64,000 bases of DNA from Litoreibacter ascidiaceicola (GTDB lineage Bacteria; Pseudomonadota; Alphaproteobacteria; Rhodobacterales; Rhodobacteraceae). A program made the translations under genes and the position numbers. Positions 60,885 to 64,000 of this stretch are shown one piece after another (the stretch's first letter is position 1; the number at the start of each line of letters is the position of its first letter). The DNA lies in contig NZ_FQUV01000011.1 of NCBI RefSeq assembly GCF_900129235.1, positions 1 to 64,000 on the forward strand, in the 5' to 3' direction. The notes under the pieces are model-generated. The model was not told where the DNA came from. It saw nothing but the letters and a program-made list of their open reading frames with translations, and searched no databases.

Positions 60885-61871
60885 ATGCTAAATGTCGGTC
60901 TTTTGGGATGTGGACGGATAGGTCAGGTTCATGGGGCCACTTTGCGCAACATGTCGACGGCGCGTGCTGCTGCGGTCTCCGATGCGGTACCAGCGGCCGC
61001 GGACGCGCTGGCCGCCTCGCTGGGGGCCAAGGTAATGAGCAGCGACGAGATGCTGACCGACCCGACCATCGACGCGGTTGTGATCGGCACCCCCACAACG
61101 ACCCACTACGATTTGATCCATCAGGCCGCCGCGAACGGCAAAGCGATCTTCTGCGAAAAGCCGGTCGATTTGTCGGTGGAGCGGATCAAGGAATGCCTAA
61201 GCGCGGTCGACAGCGCTGGTGTCCCGTTCATGACAGCATTCAATCGCCGCTTTGACCCGAACTTCGCCCATTTGGAACGTCAGATCAGAGATCAGGTTAT
61301 TGGCAATGTCGAACTGGTCACGATCCTGTCTCGTGATCCGGCCCCGCCGCCGATTGGCTACATCAAAACGTCAGGTGGCATTTTCCGCGATATGATGATC
61401 CATGATCTGGATATGGCGCGTTTCTTGCTGGGTGAAGACCCGGTGGAGCTTCACGCAGTGGGGTCGTGTGTTGTTGATCCAGCGATTGGTGAGGCAGGCG
61501 ATTTCGATACCGCCACGGTGACGCTGAAAACGGCGAGTGGAAAGATTTGCCAGATATCAAATTCCCGTCGTGCGACTTACGGCTATGACCAGCGGATTGA
61601 GGTTCATGGCGAAAAGGGCTTGTTGCGTGCTGAGAACCAGCTTCAGCATAGCGTCGAGCTTGCGAATGGAGAGGGGTATCGACGCGCGCCCACCGAGCCG
61701 TTTTTCCTTGAACGCTACGCGGCTTCATATCGTGCAGAGATGGCGCATTTCGTGGACACCATCGTTTCCGGAGGCACGATGACACCTACCGGAATGGACG
61801 GCCTGAAAGCGCAGATCCTTGCCGATGCCGCGAGCGAGAGTGCCCGTGACGGGTTGCTAAAGCAGGTTTAG
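60885..61871 (+). CDS. iolG: myo-Inositol 2-dehydrogenase (IolG)
   Basis: 328 residues. LNVGLLGCGRIGQVHGATL, CEKPVDLSVERIKE, FNRRFDPNFAHLE and GGIFRDMMIHDLDMARFLLG are characteristic of IolG, including the catalytic Lys and Asp/His. It oxidises myo-inositol to scyllo-inosose with NAD+. It starts four bases after the aldolase gene and closes the iol operon. Confidence 0.9.
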   Translation: MLNVGLLGCGRIGQVHGATLRNMSTARAAAVSDAVPAAADALAASLGAKVMSSDEMLTDPTIDAVVIGTPTTTHYDLIHQAAANGKAIFCEKPVDLSVERIKECLSAVDSAGVPFMTAFNRRFDPNFAHLERQIRDQVIGNVELVTILSRDPAPPPIGYIKTSGGIFRDMMIHDLDMARFLLGEDPVELHAVGSCVVDPAIGEAGDFDTATVTLKTASGKICQISNSRRATYGYDQRIEVHGEKGLLRAENQLQHSVELANGEGYRRAPTEPFFLERYAASYRAEMAHFVDTIVSGGTMTPTGMDGLKAQILADAASESARDGLLKQV

Positions 61872-62081
61872 TCACTGCGCTCGGGTGCGCTGTTTCGCTA
61901 TTCTCTCGATTGAGTCCGGTTCTGGATTATTCGCCAGTCCAAGGGCGTTGTCTTGGCGGCTGAATGCTACTGAACTCTAACGCACATCGCGTTCAATGTT
62001 TTGGGTTGCGAACTGTCCTGCCGCGCGTTCCAATCAAGACAATGTTTGCCGGTTTGATCCCAAGCCAGTCATTGCGCGATC

Positions 62082-62095
62082 CTGACGCGCGTCAG
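62082..62095. promoter_or_regulatory. Perfect palindrome upstream of hmgA
   Basis: CTGACGCGCGTCAG, a 14-bp perfect palindrome 28 bp before the hmgA start codon. It may be the operator of the homogentisate operon; the regulator is not in the window. The rest of 61872-62123 shows nothing I recognise. Confidence 0.5.
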
Positions 62096-62123
62096 TGGGG
62101 CTTTGCGAAGAAAAGGAAACCCG

Positions 62124-63467
62124 ATGAGTGAATTGAGACAATCGACGACTGCGTCTGGTGCGCATGCTGGGTATATGCCGGGCTTTGGCAACGATTTCGA
62201 AACCGAGGCCCTGCCGAACGCCTTGCCGCAGGGTATGAACAGCCCCCAGAAGTGTAACTACGGGCTATATGGCGAACAATTGTCGGGCACCGCCTTCACT
62301 GCGCCTAAGCACCAGAACGAGCGGACATGGTGTTACCGTATCAGGCCCTCCGTCAAACACACGCATCGCTTCGCGCGCATTGATATGCCGTACTGGAAAT
62401 CTGCGCCGCAAGTGGACCCGGACGTGATCTCTTTGGGTCAATACCGGTGGGATCCCGTGCCGCATTCAGAGGCGCCGTTTACCTGGCTGACAGGCATGCG
62501 CACGATGACCACGGCGGGGGATGTGAACACGCAAGTCGGCATGGCAAGCCATATCTATCTTGTGACTGAAAGTATGGTGGACAGCTATTTCTTCTCGGCC
62601 GACAGCGAGCTGCTTGTGGTGCCGCAAGAAGGCCGTCTGCGATTTTGCACGGAGTTGGGTATCATCGACATAGAACCGCAGGAAATCGCGATTATTCCAC
62701 GCGGCTTGGTCTACCGCGTTGAAGTTTTGGAAGGCCCTTGCCGTGGTTTCGTTTGCGAGAATTACGGGCAAAAGTTTGATTTGCCGGGGCGCGGTCCGAT
62801 TGGCGCAAACTGCATGGCCAACCCGCGGGATTTCAAGACGCCTGTTGCTGCCTTCGAGGATCGCGAAACCCCGTCAACAATGACAATAAAATGGTGCGGT
62901 CAGTTCCATGAAACGAAGATCGGCCATTCGCCCTTGGACGTTGTCGCATGGCACGGCAACTATGCGCCCTGCAAATACGACCTGCGCACTTATTGCCCTG
63001 TGGGTGCGATCCTGTTTGACCATCCTGACCCGTCAATCTTTACGGTGCTCACGGCACCATCGGGTGTGGAAGGCACTGCAAATATCGATTTTGTTCTGTT
63101 CCGAGATCGCTGGATGGTCGCTGAGAACACGTTCCGCCCGCCGTGGTACCACAAGAATATCATGTCGGAATTGATGGGCAATATTCACGGAATTTACGAC
63201 GCTAAACCTGTCGGTTTTATTCCGGGCGGCATGTCTTTGCACAACATGATGCTGCCCCACGGGCCCGACAAGAACGCATTTGAGGGCGCGTCGAACGTGG
63301 AACTTGAACCGGCGTATTTGGCCAACACAATGAGCTTCATGTTTGAGACACGCTTTCCCCAGCATCTCACCAAGTTTGCTGCGGATGAGGCCCCGCTACA
63401 GGATGACTACATTGATTGCTGGACCGATCTGGAGAAGAAATTCGACGGCACGCCCGGCAAGAAATAG
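62124..63467 (+). CDS. hmgA: Homogentisate 1,2-dioxygenase
   Basis: 447 residues. [19 protein letters not shown] and [16 protein letters not shown] are the family N-terminus; the Fe ligands are in [16 protein letters not shown] and [18 protein letters not shown], with the closing [15 protein letters not shown]. It opens the ring of homogentisate in tyrosine and phenylalanine breakdown. ATG 62124 gives the usual beginning; AAGAAAAGGAAA stands upstream. fahA follows 11 bp downstream. Confidence 0.92.
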   Translation: MSELRQSTTASGAHAGYMPGFGNDFETEALPNALPQGMNSPQKCNYGLYGEQLSGTAFTAPKHQNERTWCYRIRPSVKHTHRFARIDMPYWKSAPQVDPDVISLGQYRWDPVPHSEAPFTWLTGMRTMTTAGDVNTQVGMASHIYLVTESMVDSYFFSADSELLVVPQEGRLRFCTELGIIDIEPQEIAIIPRGLVYRVEVLEGPCRGFVCENYGQKFDLPGRGPIGANCMANPRDFKTPVAAFEDRETPSTMTIKWCGQFHETKIGHSPLDVVAWHGNYAPCKYDLRTYCPVGAILFDHPDPSIFTVLTAPSGVEGTANIDFVLFRDRWMVAENTFRPPWYHKNIMSELMGNIHGIYDAKPVGFIPGGMSLHNMMLPHGPDKNAFEGASNVELEPAYLANTMSFMFETRFPQHLTKFAADEAPLQDDYIDCWTDLEKKFDGTPGKK

Positions 63468-63478
63468 AGGGAAGCCTG

Positions 63479-64000
63479 ATGTCCTTACGAAAAAGCTGGG
63501 TCACCTCTGCTAATCATGCCGACTGTCCGTTCCCGCTGAACAACCTGCCTTATGGCGTGTTTTCGGTAGCTGGTGGCCCACGCCGCTTGGGCGTAGCGAT
63601 TGGCGATCAGATACTTGACGTGGCTGCCGTAAGTGACAGGCTTCCGGTCGACAGCGGTGCACTGACCGATCCGCGCGGATGGAACGCCGTCATGGCCTTG
63701 GGGCAGGAAGCGTGGGCGACGCTTCGTAGCGCCCTGACCGCGCTCTTGTCTGAAACGGCTGAACCCCGACCGGACGTTCTGGTCAAGCAAACGGATGCGA
63801 CGCTGCATATGCCGTTTGCCGTGACTGAGTTTACAGATTTTTACGCGAGCAAGTCGCATGCGATAAATGTTGGCACGATGTTCAGGGGGGCAGAAAACGC
63901 GTTGCCACCGAACTGGCTTCACATACCGATCGGCTACAACGGGCGGACGTCCTCCGTTGTCGTATCGGGGACGGACATTCGCCGCCCATGGGGGCAACTT
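63479..64000 (+). CDS. fahA: Fumarylacetoacetase, N-terminal part (cut by window edge)
   Basis: 174 residues are visible before the window ends. SWVTSANHADCPFPLNNLPYG (shortened motif), FTDFYASKSHAINVGTMFRG and NWLHIPIGYNGRTSSVVVSG are diagnostic of fumarylacetoacetase; they hold the metal Asp and the catalytic His. It cleaves fumarylacetoacetate, the last step after HmgA. Start ATG 63479 has GAGGGAAGCC upstream. Confidence 0.9.
   Translation, partial: MSLRKSWVTSANHADCPFPLNNLPYGVFSVAGGPRRLGVAIGDQILDVAAVSDRLPVDSGALTDPRGWNAVMALGQEAWATLRSALTALLSETAEPRPDVLVKQTDATLHMPFAVTEFTDFYASKSHAINVGTMFRGAENALPPNWLHIPIGYNGRTSSVVVSGTDIRRPWGQL

Overview
The window reads as a chromosomal segment of an alphaproteobacterium, most likely a marine Rhodobacterales/roseobacter-type bacterium. 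This is an inference from gene content (a complete-looking inositol operon beside ribose-type ABC transporters, homogentisate genes, a GMC/cytochrome c sugar-oxidation operon, a ParD-like/zeta module) and protein style; no rRNA or tRNA is present to confirm it. Two very different halves are visible.

Positions 1 to about 38,000 are an accessory region. It holds two large RloC-like (AAA_13) ATPases with CxxC zinc-hook motifs (243-2945 and 35131-37467), each next to a copy of the same DUF2130 coiled-coil/nuclease-like protein (3165-4316 and 33768-34919, about 89% identical by hand count). It also holds a PD-(D/E)XK-type protein (31982-33532), a ParD-like/zeta toxin-antitoxin pair, an IS1182-type insertion sequence with perfect 22-bp terminal repeats, the RNA-repair pair rtcB/rtcR, a CmtR-like repressor facing a CDF metal exporter, two paralogous short tyrosine recombinases, and many single hypothetical genes. 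Between these genes lie at least fifteen copies of one dispersed repeat of about 70 bp: a central GCTGC...GCAGC-type hairpin flanked by AGCNGAC-type half-sites. Several copies begin within a few bases of a stop codon, so the layout looks like single-gene cassettes. Embedded at 15-21 kb is an ordinary oxidation operon (VOC protein, gluconate-dehydrogenase subunit 3, GMC flavoprotein, PQQ/sorbosone-dehydrogenase-like beta-propeller protein, cytochrome c) with a GntR regulator.

Positions 38,276 to 64,000 are metabolic backbone with no copies of the repeat. After an MFS exporter come: (i) a tightly overlapped sugar operon (LacI regulator, xylA, TIM-barrel isomerase, Gfo/Idh dehydrogenase, ABC ATPase, permease, binding protein; 40048-48057); (ii) an ABC operon of inositol/ribose type with its own LacI regulator (48750-52877); (iii) a leftward operon of two Gfo/Idh dehydrogenases and an IolE/MocC-like TIM-barrel protein (52911-56134); (iv) the rightward myo-inositol operon iolD-iolC-iolB-aldolase-iolG (56256-61871); and (v) hmgA and the start of fahA for homogentisate breakdown. 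The same 14-bp LacI-type palindrome, TGCAACCGGTTGCA, stands upstream of the ABC operon (48276) and between the divergent iol operons (56161), so one LacI protein, probably 51873-52877, very likely controls all three units.

The observations most worth following up are the hairpin repeat family with its cassette-like layout and paired short recombinases, the duplicated DUF2130 next to two different RloC-like ATPases, and a structured RNA with an intrinsic terminator lying between rtcR and rtcB.
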